10,868 nucleotides of DNA from CAZSSM01 sp964609385 (GTDB lineage: Bacteria; Planctomycetota; Planctomycetia; Isosphaerales; Isosphaeraceae). A model generated the notes under the pieces. It saw only the letters and a program-made list of their open reading frames with translations, was not told the origin of the DNA and did no database searches. Shown here piece after piece: positions 1 through 5,608 of this stretch; the stretch's first letter is position 1; each line of letters starts with the position of its first letter. The stretch is taken from contig CAZSSM010000147.1 of assembly GCA_964609385.1 (NCBI GenBank), positions 1 to 10,868 of the forward strand, given 5' to 3'. A program made the translations under genes and the position numbers.

Positions 1-2
1 CA

Positions 3-1205
3 CAGGTACCCGGCGTTGCTTTCGGGTTCAGCCAGCCGATCGAGATGCGGGTCAGCGAGCTGGTCGCTGGGATCAAGAGTGACGTCGCCGTCTTCCTCTA
101 CGGGCCGGAGCTTGAGGTGCTTCAGAACGAGGCGAGGGAGATCGCCGGGGTCCTCCAGTCGATCCCGGGCGCCGAGGATGTCCAAGCCCCCACGGCCGGT
201 CGCTTAGAATTGCTTAGTCTCGAGTTAGATCGCGACCAACTCTCCCGTTACGGGATCCCTGCGCGAACTGTCCTCGACGCCATCGAGGCGTTGGGCGGCA
301 TCGAAGTCGGATCGGTCTACGAGGGGCAGTCCCGTTACCAAATCCGGGTCCGTTGGTCTGAGGACTGGCGAGATCGGCCATCCCGAATCGCAAGCATCCC
401 GGTGCTCGATCCCGAGGGCAAACCGATCCCACTGGCCGAGTTGGTCCGTGTGATTCAGACCGACGCTCCCAGCGAGATTGAACGCGAGAACGGCCAACGC
501 CGGGCCGTGATCGTTTGCAACGTCCGTGGGCGCGATGTCAACAGCTTCGTCGCCGACGTCCAACGGGCCCTTGACGACCGCATCGAACTTCCCTCTGGCT
601 ACCTCATTCAGATGGGAGGCGAGTATGAGCGGTTCGCCTCGGCGCTTGGACGGCTTCTCGTGGTCATCCCGATTACCTTGATCTTGATTTTACTTCTGTT
701 ACAGACCAGTTTCGGCGATTGGCGATTAACCGCCCTGATCGCCTTGATCCTGCCGGTGGCTGCGACTGGGGGCGTCCTGATCCTCGCAGCACGGGGGATG
801 CCGTTCTCGATCAGCGCGGGGATCGGATTTATCGCCCTATCCGGTGTCGCGGTGCTCAACGGTCAAGTCTGGATCCAAGCCGTCACCACGTTTCGCGACC
901 AAGGCGACTCGGCAACCGAAGCCGCCCGCAACGCGGCGCTTCAACGGCTCCGACCCATCCTGATGACGGCTCTGACCGCCGGGCTCGGGTTCCTCCCGAT
1001 GGCCACCTCGATCACACCGGGCGCCGAGATCCAGAGACCCTTGGCGACCGTCGTCATCGGGGGCCTGATAACGGCCACCCTGCTCACGACAATCGTCCTG
1101 CCGGCCGTCTACCCGCTCATCATGCCAGATCCCACCGACACGAAACGCTCGCAGGAAACAACCGAACCAAGGAAAACCAGACAAAAACACAATAGTCACT
1201 CATAA
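3..1205 (+). CDS. Heavy-metal efflux RND permease (CzcA/CusA type), C-terminal part
   Basis: This is the C-terminal 400 residues of an inner-membrane RND proton antiporter that would export metal cations through a tripartite complex. The frame is open from base 3, so the start lies outside the window. The periplasmic porter part comes first and includes PGVAFGFSQPIEMR, a motif typical of heavy-metal RND pumps. A cluster of membrane segments follows from about base 650: one long helix (VVIPITLILILLLL), then helices around ALIALILPVAATGG and GIGFIALSGVAVLNG (the second is a signature of CzcA-like pumps), then two more ending near VLPAVYPLIM. The last 28 residues are a hydrophilic basic tail. 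The stop is TAA at 1203-1205. The subtype (Cu/Ag versus Co/Zn/Cd) cannot be told, because the metal-relay residues lie upstream. It is probably chromosomal background left of the inserted element. Confidence 0.93.
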   Translation, partial: QVPGVAFGFSQPIEMRVSELVAGIKSDVAVFLYGPELEVLQNEAREIAGVLQSIPGAEDVQAPTAGRLELLSLELDRDQLSRYGIPARTVLDAIEALGGIEVGSVYEGQSRYQIRVRWSEDWRDRPSRIASIPVLDPEGKPIPLAELVRVIQTDAPSEIERENGQRRAVIVCNVRGRDVNSFVADVQRALDDRIELPSGYLIQMGGEYERFASALGRLLVVIPITLILILLLLQTSFGDWRLTALIALILPVAATGGVLILAARGMPFSISAGIGFIALSGVAVLNGQVWIQAVTTFRDQGDSATEAARNAALQRLRPILMTALTAGLGFLPMATSITPGAEIQRPLATVVIGGLITATLLTTIVLPAVYPLIMPDPTDTKRSQETTEPRKTRQKHNSHS

Positions 1206-1323
1206 CAACTTGCACAAAATTTGCTATATTAGATAGTACAACTTTCTCAACCGCAAGCATTTAGAACTGATCTTGAAGGGTCTTGAGTCCAGGAGATGAT
1301 GGTTGTTACCGTACAACGAGAGA
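1206..1323. other. AT-rich intergenic segment between pump gene and tRNA fragment
   Basis: This stretch holds no convincing gene. It is clearly richer in A+T than its surroundings. It contains an extended -10-like sequence at 1222-1230 and a small inverted repeat near 1306-1321 (GTTGT and ACAAC around a 6-nt loop) without a T-run. If the tRNA fragment is an attachment site, this was the DNA downstream of the original tRNA-Leu gene. Confidence 0.5.
1222..1231 (+). promoter_or_regulatory. Possible extended -10 promoter element
   Basis: TGCTATATT fits an extended -10 box (TG, one base, TATATT). No good -35 hexamer sits 16-18 nt upstream, which extended -10 promoters can tolerate. The same ten bases, with a similar AAATT stretch before them, recur at 2571-2580. 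It points rightward toward the tRNA fragment and the small phage-type genes. This is a motif match only. Confidence 0.25.
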
Positions 1324-1394
1324 TGCCGGAGGCGGGACTCGAACCCGCATGGGGGTTACCCCCCGGAGGATTTTAAGTCCTCCGGCCGATCTCT
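1319..1394. repeat. Inverted repeat enclosing the tRNA fragment
   Basis: AGAGATGCCGGAGG at 1319-1332 pairs with CCTCCGGCCGATCTCT at 1379-1394. This gives 14 base pairs interrupted only by a 2-nt bulge. Part of it is tRNA acceptor and anticodon-stem sequence, but the outer AGAGAT/ATCTCT arms lie outside the canonical tRNA. The T arm, the variable arm and part of the anticodon stem lie inside the structure. Confidence 0.6.
1324..1386 (-). tRNA. Truncated tRNA-Leu(UAA), 3' part only; probable att site
   Basis: Read on the minus strand, this has a 5-bp anticodon stem (1366-1370 with 1378-1382) and a 7-nt loop CTTAAAA with anticodon TAA (bases 1375-1373). A long variable arm with paired G and C runs follows (about 1350-1364), as expected for class II leucine tRNAs. 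Next come a 5-bp T stem with loop TTCGAGT (1332-1348), the acceptor 3' strand CTCCGGC (1331-1325) and discriminator A (1324). No CCA is encoded. The D arm is absent and no acceptor 5' strand sits at the right distance; a GCCGGAG directly abuts and overlaps the anticodon stem instead. It is therefore not a functional tRNA. A 3' tRNA segment of this kind is the usual core of an integrase attachment site. The missing 5' half lies on the right, so the element should extend rightward. Confidence 0.75.
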
Positions 1395-1399
1395 GTAAC

Positions 1400-1582
1400 T
1401 TGCCTGACAATCAAGACTTAGCAGAATCGAACGAAAGGGTTGCCAGCGATTTGCCAGCAGACAGGGAGATCGATCCTGATCTTGAGCGAATCATCCGTGA
1501 CTGGCACGATCTCCCACCTCATATCCGGCAAGCGATCCTCACCCTCGTTGGTTCCGTGAAGGGAGGGCAGGGGGATGCCTGA
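1400..1582 (+). CDS. Small hypothetical protein, probably the remnant of a gene cut at the att site
   Basis: I chose the TTG at 1400 because the same frame upstream runs through the tRNA fragment, where coding is implausible. This gives 60 residues. The frame has no stop back to an ATG at 1283, so the true gene may have been joined to a different 5' end before integration, with the junction in the tRNA core. The visible protein is hydrophilic at first, then has an acidic helix-like C-terminus (DPDLERIIRDWHDLPPHIRQ) with a Trp-Leu-Pro-Pro pattern. I associate this, from memory, with short tails found next to planctomycete integrases; that link is weak. The stop overlaps the start of the nuclease gene by 8 nt, suggesting coupled translation. 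There is no convincing ribosome binding site before 1400. Confidence 0.4.
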   Translation: MPDNQDLAESNERVASDLPADREIDPDLERIIRDWHDLPPHIRQAILTLVGSVKGGQGDA

Positions 1583-2036
1583 CAAGACATGGAAGGCCAA
1601 GGAGCGACGTGCTGCGAAGATCTTTGGAACCTGTAGGCAGGTAGGAAGTGGTTCCTTGAGGGTTGAGGGGAGATCTCGATCGGACTCCGATCACGAGAGT
1701 CTCTATATCGAGACCAAGCATCGGAAGTCCTCCTCGGTCCGTTCCCTCTACGATCAGACGGCACGTCTGGCCAAGTCCGAGGGGAAGACCCCCGTCCTCA
1801 TGCTCTTCGACAAGGGTAAGCCTGGGGGCCTCTTGGTCCTCCATGAGAAGGACATTGAAACCGTTCTCTCCACTTACCTGGAGGCTCGTCGGGATCAGAA
1901 CTCCTCCTCTCTAGGTGAGTCTGATCCTGAGGCGCTCCAGACCTCACTGCTGAGCCCTCACTTTTCGGACCTACCCAATTCACCCAGGATTCCTGACGCT
2001 GATGCTCCGACGAACAATCCGTCGATTTTCCCCTAA
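1575..2036 (+). CDS. Phage-type PDDEXK-like (Holliday-junction-resolvase-like) nuclease
   Basis: This 153-residue protein resembles small phage-encoded PDDEXK-superfamily proteins often annotated as putative endonucleases or Holliday junction resolvases. The likely active-site residues are Glu10 in the first helix (KAKERRAAKIFG), Asp37/Asp39 in SRSDSDHESL and the E-x-K pair Glu46/Lys48 in YIETKHR. A strand (TPVLMLFDK) and a helix up to about residue 106 complete the fold. The last 47 residues are Ser/Pro/Asn-rich and look unstructured, possibly a readthrough tail after an old frameshift. The start is well supported: GGGAGGG at 1561-1567 lies 7 nt before ATG. The gene overlaps the preceding ORF by 8 nt. 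In phages such enzymes cut branched DNA before packaging, which fits the terminase gene nearby. The family assignment comes from motif spacing; the exact substrate is unknown. Confidence 0.65.
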   Translation: MPDKTWKAKERRAAKIFGTCRQVGSGSLRVEGRSRSDSDHESLYIETKHRKSSSVRSLYDQTARLAKSEGKTPVLMLFDKGKPGGLLVLHEKDIETVLSTYLEARRDQNSSSLGESDPEALQTSLLSPHFSDLPNSPRIPDADAPTNNPSIFP

Positions 2037-2570
2037 GAGGGATCATCACTCTCCCCCTCTCAAGAAGGGGTCCGCAGAATCCGCTAAAGTCGCGGAAGAG
2101 GACGGCTTCTGACGTTCTACAGCGGCTTCCGAGGGATGGGAAAGACCCCGCGATAATCCGCAATCGGCCCGCAGAACTCCTCAATATGAATGACTAGGAG
2201 GAGCGTCCCACAGCGTGAGTGCAACTCGCCCCCGTTACCCACCTCCTTGGGGACGTCCAAAATTTCCAGAAATCCAAGCAAAAGGGCGTGTGCCGCATCG
2301 GGGCGGCCTAGGTCGTCCATTGTCGCATAGCCTCAACGCCCAGATACAGACCTCGAAAATGACGAGATGACCATGAAATGTCGGGTGACCCTGTCAAGGC
2401 TCTGGATTATGCGGGTCGTCAGGTCGGACCAGGTGGGCGATCGGCCTGGAGCGATCGGGTGGCCATAATCGGTTGCGCGAGTGTTGATGATCACGGTCTG
2501 AGGATTTCGGCAGATTATCTCTAGACACAAAGAATGCCAAAGCGAGGATTCTATATGAGCGCAGAAATTC
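2037..2570. other. Region without a convincing gene
   Basis: About 530 nt between the nuclease gene and the next promoter-like element hold no gene I can support. Short open frames exist on the minus strand (2117-2320 and 2333-2530), but neither has a recognisable motif or a good ribosome binding site. Just after the nuclease stop is a weak 6-bp hairpin (AGAGGG with CCCTCT, about 2036-2059), then C- and G-rich runs. The stretch looks like degraded phage DNA. Confidence 0.45.
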
Positions 2571-2580
2571 TGCTATATTA
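2571..2580 (+). promoter_or_regulatory. Possible extended -10 promoter upstream of the terminase gene
   Basis: TGCTATATT is an extended -10-like box, identical over ten bases to 1222-1231. No clear -35 hexamer is present (2551-2556 reads ctatat). It lies 36 nt before the possible 36-codon ORF and 157 nt before the terminase small subunit, a plausible promoter position for both. Confidence 0.3.
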
Positions 2581-2615
2581 CAGTAAACGTGATCGATGGG
2601 GAGGGGTGGGTCGAA

Positions 2616-2726
2616 ATGTTTGACGCGAAGGCTCCCGGCACGGGCGGTCAGTCGCGCGCGTGTGCTGCCAAGTCCCAGGGCAATCGGGGGTCGCTGCGAT
2701 TAATGGCTGTCAAGACCACTTTTTGA
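2616..2726 (+). CDS. Possible 36-residue small protein or leader peptide
   Basis: A 36-codon frame runs from ATG at 2616 to TGA at 2724-2726. A strong G-rich ribosome-binding-like sequence (GGGGAGGGG, 2599-2606 region) lies about 9 nt upstream, and the stop is 10 nt before the terminase start. The product is small, basic and rich in Gly/Ala/Lys/Arg, with no recognisable motif. It may be a real small phage protein, a translated leader that couples to the terminase, or chance. Support comes only from the ribosome binding site and the spacing. Confidence 0.3.
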   Translation: MFDAKAPGTGGQSRACAAKSQGNRGSLRLMAVKTTF

Positions 2727-2736
2727 GAGGTCAACG

Positions 2737-3201
2737 ATGAGTAAGTATGGTCCGAGGCCGAAATCGACGGATCTCCGGATTCTGCACGGAGATCGCAAGG
2801 ATCGAATCAGCAGCAACGTCCCGCAGTCGCCCCCGGCATCACCGGAGCCTCCAGCCAACTTGAGCGGACCGGCCGAGGACATCTGGCGGAAGGTTGCCCC
2901 CGGCCTCATCGAAGCGGGCATCCTTCGCCAAATCGACGAAATCGGCTTCGGGCTGCTCTGCCAACAGCTCGCACTCTTCCACGAGATCACCGACGAGATC
3001 GATCGTCTCGGATTCCTGAACCAGACCAAACACGGGCTGAAGGCTAATCCCGCCGTCGCTATGGCCCGACAGATCGCGACCCAGTGCATCTCGCTCATGG
3101 GCGAATACGGAATGACTCCATCGTCGCGGCGTCTCTTATCGGTCGAAACCGTCGAAACCGAGGAATTCGACGCTTTGGATGAGTTCTTGATGAGGAACTG
3201 A
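2737..3201 (+). CDS. terS: Phage terminase small subunit, P27 family
   Basis: This 154-residue protein would recognise phage DNA for packaging and hand it to the large terminase. The N-terminus has the family pattern GPRPKSTDLRILHGDRKDR (residues 5-23), a form of the GRP-x-PT-x-L-x-x-L-x-G signature. A Pro-rich linker follows (residues about 28-43), then LSGPAEDIWRKVAPGLIEAGIL and a helical core with DEIGFGLLCQQLALFHE, and a segment ending near MGEYGMTPSSRRLL typical of this family. Its length fits the family. GAGAGG at 2725-2730 lies 6 nt before ATG. The expected downstream partner, a large terminase with Walker motifs, is not found in the window, nor are portal or capsid genes. It is an orphan: either a prophage remnant or a satellite-type gene that diverts packaging. 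Confidence 0.85.
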   Translation: MSKYGPRPKSTDLRILHGDRKDRISSNVPQSPPASPEPPANLSGPAEDIWRKVAPGLIEAGILRQIDEIGFGLLCQQLALFHEITDEIDRLGFLNQTKHGLKANPAVAMARQIATQCISLMGEYGMTPSSRRLLSVETVETEEFDALDEFLMRN

Positions 3202-3235
3202 ACCGTCATGCGGGATCGAAGTCGCTTCCGATTTG

Positions 3236-3268
3236 CCGATCAGCCCCATCTCACTCTCGGCTGATCGG
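3236..3268 (+). terminator. Hairpin after the terminase gene, possible transcription end
   Basis: CCGATCAGCC (3236-3245) and GGCTGATCGG (3259-3268) form a perfect 10-bp stem with a 13-nt loop, starting 35 nt after the terminase stop. No T-run follows, so it is not a textbook intrinsic terminator. It may end transcription less sharply, protect mRNA, or be an operator-like palindrome. Confidence 0.4.
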
Positions 3269-3747
3269 TCCAATCCTCATCGAGACGGCTGGAATTGTCC
3301 GATCACTTATCGCGATCCGATCGTGCAAGTCGACCCGGTCGTCCAAGCGGCATTCACCTCAGCACTGCAACCGATGGGACCAGCCCTTCTTCCCAGTAGG
3401 CCGTCAAGACCTTTCATACGAGGTGTCGTGGAACTCCCGATATTGAAGCTTGATCGCCTCACTATTCTGTTCGTTCTCAACGAATGATCGTGCTCGATCA
3501 CTTGGGATCGCCCAACGCGATTGGACGGGCAATAGATTGGGCCACCCTCAAATAGGGGATCGACCAAGGGCTTGGGCAGTTCGCTACACGGAGCGGGGCT
3601 ACCTTGCCGCAGGCCCACATCTACCGGGATCCAGCCAACGGCTATGACGCATGTAATGTCCGTGGAATCGTGCTTCGATAGGGTGACGAGCCGTGGTGGA
3701 TTGGCGGAACGGCCTTCAAACTCGATCGCTTCACGTCGGAAGCCGAT
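3269..3747. other. Region without a convincing gene
   Basis: About 480 nt where a large terminase gene would be expected after terS, yet all frames are short and broken. A plus-strand frame across roughly 3560-3665 reads like protein (YRDPANGYDACNVRG, then a stop, then GDEPWWIGGTAFKL). It may be a fragment of a decayed gene, but I cannot name a family. Confidence 0.4.
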
Positions 3748-4128
3748 TCAAAGCGCTCCATAGACGGCATCGAGGAGTTCCGAAAAGCGCACAGGCTTCA
3801 TGAAGACCAAATCAAACGCCCCACCGTTGACTTTTTGGTGCGAACCATCGGCCACCGCACTGAGAGCAACCAAGATTCCTGAGTACGAAATGGGCGGCAG
3901 AACTAAGCGCCGAGCGAGTTCGGATCCGGAATAACCTGGCAGCTCCAAGTCAGCCAGAACGACATCGGGTCGATTCATTCTCGCGTGGACAATGCCGGAT
4001 GATCCATCGTGAGCGATGGCCACTTGGTGTCCTGCTCGGGTCAGCAGCCCCTCATAGATCAAGGCAAGGTCGAGATCATCCTCGACGACTAGGAATTTGA
4101 GCCTAACTGGAGCCTTGGTGGGGTGCAT
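3748..4128 (-). CDS. Single-domain response regulator (receiver domain only)
   Basis: This 126-residue protein is a bare CheY-like receiver domain that would accept a phosphate from a histidine kinase. The conserved sites are present: acidic pocket Glu16/Asp17/Asp18 in FLVVEDD, phospho-acceptor Asp60 in VVLADLELPG, Ser90 in the Thr/Ser position (LVALSA) and Lys111 in FMKPV. The protein ends shortly after the last helix, so there is no DNA-binding or enzymatic output domain. ATG at 4126-4128 is the likely start, with nine residues before the first strand, but no strong ribosome binding site precedes it. It is the only gene called on the minus strand apart from the tRNA fragment, and no histidine kinase is nearby, so it may signal by protein contact with a partner encoded elsewhere. 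Its link to the element or the downstream operon is unknown. Confidence 0.88.
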   Translation of the reverse strand: MHPTKAPVRLKFLVVEDDLDLALIYEGLLTRAGHQVAIAHDGSSGIVHARMNRPDVVLADLELPGYSGSELARRLVLPPISYSGILVALSAVADGSHQKVNGGAFDLVFMKPVRFSELLDAVYGAL

Positions 4129-4383
4129 GTGCGACTCGAGAGCTAGGGAGTGGTGACCAGCAATTCACGAGTCAAGCATCATAGCCTGCACAGCTCGTGT
4201 TTTCCGCTATATGAGCCTAATTTGTCGTGTTCTTGTTCGCTTCATTGTCTTTTATTGCGTGGTTTTGTTCCGTGTGCCCACGCTTGCTCGCGGCCGAGAT
4301 TCCATGAAGGTTTTCGTTTTGATAGCATTCGGTCGCTTGAGGTCGTACGGTACTCCATGCCCCAGATCCCGGCAATATGATCG
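4129..4383. other. T-rich intergenic region between divergent genes
   Basis: This 255-nt gap separates the minus-strand response regulator from the plus-strand small gene, so it should hold promoters for both. It is T-rich on the plus strand around 4200-4275. On the minus strand, TATGAT (4178-4183) resembles a -10 box for the response regulator, but no matching -35 is seen. The short frames across it show no protein-like pattern. Confidence 0.35.
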
Positions 4384-4626
4384 ATGGCGAACAATCGACC
4401 TCCAATCTCTCCGGCACTTAGGGATGCAATGAAAGCCGATTTTGCCAAAGAAAGCGTTGCCCAAGTCCGTCAAAACATTCTTGACCTCGTAACGCAATGC
4501 CCAGCCTTGACCCCAGCCGAGCAAGATGCCATCCGTTCCATTCTCGTACCAAGCGAGCAAGAGGTTGAACTCTCAGCGATGAAACGAGATGCCGTTCGCC
4601 ACAAGGCGTCTCGAGCAGCCCGATGA
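4384..4626 (+). CDS. Small hypothetical protein
   Basis: This 80-residue frame has a protein-like composition. It is hydrophilic, Ala/Gln/Asp-rich and mostly helical by appearance, with an amphipathic stretch (ALRDAMKADFAKESVAQVRQ), a second helix starting LTPAEQDAIRSILV and a basic C-terminus (KRDAVRHKASRAAR). I do not recognise a family. There is no signal peptide, membrane segment or catalytic motif. The ribosome binding site before ATG is weak. Its codons are less GC-biased than those of the operon genes downstream, which fits recently acquired or decaying DNA. It could be a small regulator or antitoxin-size protein, but no toxin gene is adjacent. The frame may be chance; composition and length favour a real gene only slightly. 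Confidence 0.42.
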   Translation: MANNRPPISPALRDAMKADFAKESVAQVRQNILDLVTQCPALTPAEQDAIRSILVPSEQEVELSAMKRDAVRHKASRAAR

Positions 4627-4997
4627 CGCTGTCGTGTTTATGGACGACGCTTGTCTCGTTATGAGGACGGTTCGCGATACCCATCGAGGAAGTTGGGCTA
4701 TATCCCCGTTCCTGAAGCTTGAGATCCGCCCCACCTGCCATCCAGTTGGCGGTGACGTGGATCCGATCCGGGGCGGCTAGTTCGGCGAACAGCTTCCATT
4801 ACAAAGGCAAAGCTGGCTATGAGGCGTCCGTCACCGAGGTCTTCGTCGGTGAAGTGATCTCGCCGGAGTCGGGCCAGGTTGGCAGTCCGGCGTTGCCACG
4901 GATCGCTGATCCGGTGCAGCCTGGTTTCGAAACGGCCTCCAAGCTCCGTCGGACCGGCCGCTTAGTCGGCGTGGTCTTCGGAGTACTACTGGGATTA

Positions 4998-5020
4998 TGA
5001 GAGGTGTTGCGTACCTCTCA
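4998..5020. repeat. Perfect 8-bp hairpin
   Basis: TGAGAGGT (4998-5005) pairs with ACCTCTCA (5013-5020) around the 7-nt loop GTTGCGT. No T-run follows on the plus strand and no A-run precedes it, so it does not look like an intrinsic terminator on either strand. Its role is unknown; it might be an operator or an RNA structural element. Confidence 0.45.
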
Positions 5021-5120
5021 GGCAGCACGTCGTATCCGGAGCGGTTTCGTAGGACCGACCGTGCGCGGAAGAGTCGACGGACATCTCGATTTTCGAAGCG
5101 TTAGGAGAACCACGAGATAA

Positions 5121-5148
5121 TTGATATGCAATATAGATTTGGTAAATA
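5121..5148 (+). promoter_or_regulatory. Weak candidate promoter upstream of the operon
   Basis: TTGATA (5121-5126) and TAAATA (5143-5148) are spaced by 16 nt within the most AT-rich part of the gap. The -35 is good and the -10 poor. It lies about 460 nt before the first operon gene, which would leave a long leader. A closer promoter cannot be excluded. Confidence 0.18.
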
Positions 5149-5608
5149 GCAAATAAACACCTAGAGTCGACGATGTTGTCGGAGTCCGTCTATGGTCGCT
5201 GGTCTCACGGATCATGTCTGGAGTAATCGGGAATGGCTTTCGTTCCCCGATGAGGAATCACCGTAGAGCATGACCAAATAAATCGATAAGTTGAAAGTAA
5301 ATCAACGGTCTTTGGTGACGCGATCGAAGGGTTTGCGAGAGCAGGTGCGTTTGCTCGGAGTACGCCAACCTCGTCCGGAGTCGCCGGCTTCACTTACGCC
5401 TGGTTTGAAGCGCACAGCCAGGACGAGTGCGCCAGCCAACATTCTTGCACGTCGCCGATCAAGACCGTTAAATAAGCATGGAGGTGAGTCGACCGGGCTT
5501 CAGTTCGTGTCGCGACGCCGTCGGGAAATGAATCGAGGCGGCACGTTACCGATTAGGATGATCTCATCGGCAGTGCGGCCGAGAAGGTGACTTCGCGGGA
5601 ATGAACGC

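Larger units (their letters stand above)
1324..3268. mobile_element. Left part of a tRNA-integrated phage-like or satellite-like element
   Basis: This groups the probable tRNA-Leu attachment scar with the phage-type genes to its right: a truncated leading ORF, a PDDEXK-like nuclease and a P27-family terminase small subunit. No integrase, large terminase, portal or capsid gene is visible in the window. It is either a decayed prophage end or a satellite-type island. The right limit is unknown and the element may run beyond the window, since the partner site (an intact tRNA-Leu) is not seen. The coordinates mark only the part with direct phage signatures. Confidence 0.5.
4627..5608. other. Long region without a convincing gene, upstream of the operon
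   Basis: This stretch of nearly 1 kb holds no gene I can defend. A plus-strand frame around 4800-5000 ends in a hydrophobic segment (LVGVVFGVLLGL), and another with no start codon near 5293-5473 reads protein-like (GFTYAWFEAHSQDE). Both could be fragments of decayed genes. Bases 5115-5300 are AT-rich. There is an 8-bp hairpin at 4998-5020 and an imperfect one at about 5226-5250 (ATCGGGAA with TTCCCCGAT). Promoter and leader sequences for the three-gene operon should lie in its right part. Confidence 0.45.

Noticed and set aside
1324..1395. Intact tRNA-Leu gene
   Set aside because: No D arm and no acceptor 5' strand at a proper distance; the only GCCGGAG overlaps the anticodon stem, so a cloverleaf cannot form.
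1283..1399. Coding start at ATG 1283, giving a 99-residue protein
   Set aside because: The N-terminal part is a translation through the tRNA fragment and flanking DNA; its composition is not protein-like. I used a start after the fragment instead.
2117..2320. 67-residue minus-strand frame with protein-like composition
   Set aside because: No motif, no ribosome binding site, and the opposite strand is equally uninformative; left as part of the gene-poor stretch.
3202..3747. Decayed large terminase after terS
   Set aside because: Expected by synteny, but I could find no Walker A/B or nuclease motif of a large terminase in any frame.
4719..5000. 93-residue frame ending in a hydrophobic segment
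   Set aside because: Weak start context and only one hydrophobic stretch at the very end; no family recognised. It may be a gene fragment but cannot be supported as a CDS.
5291..5590. 99-residue plus-strand frame from TTG just upstream of the operon
   Set aside because: Very Arg/Ser-rich, no good ribosome binding site and no motif; an alternative frame here reads more protein-like but lacks a start. Treated as non-coding or decayed.
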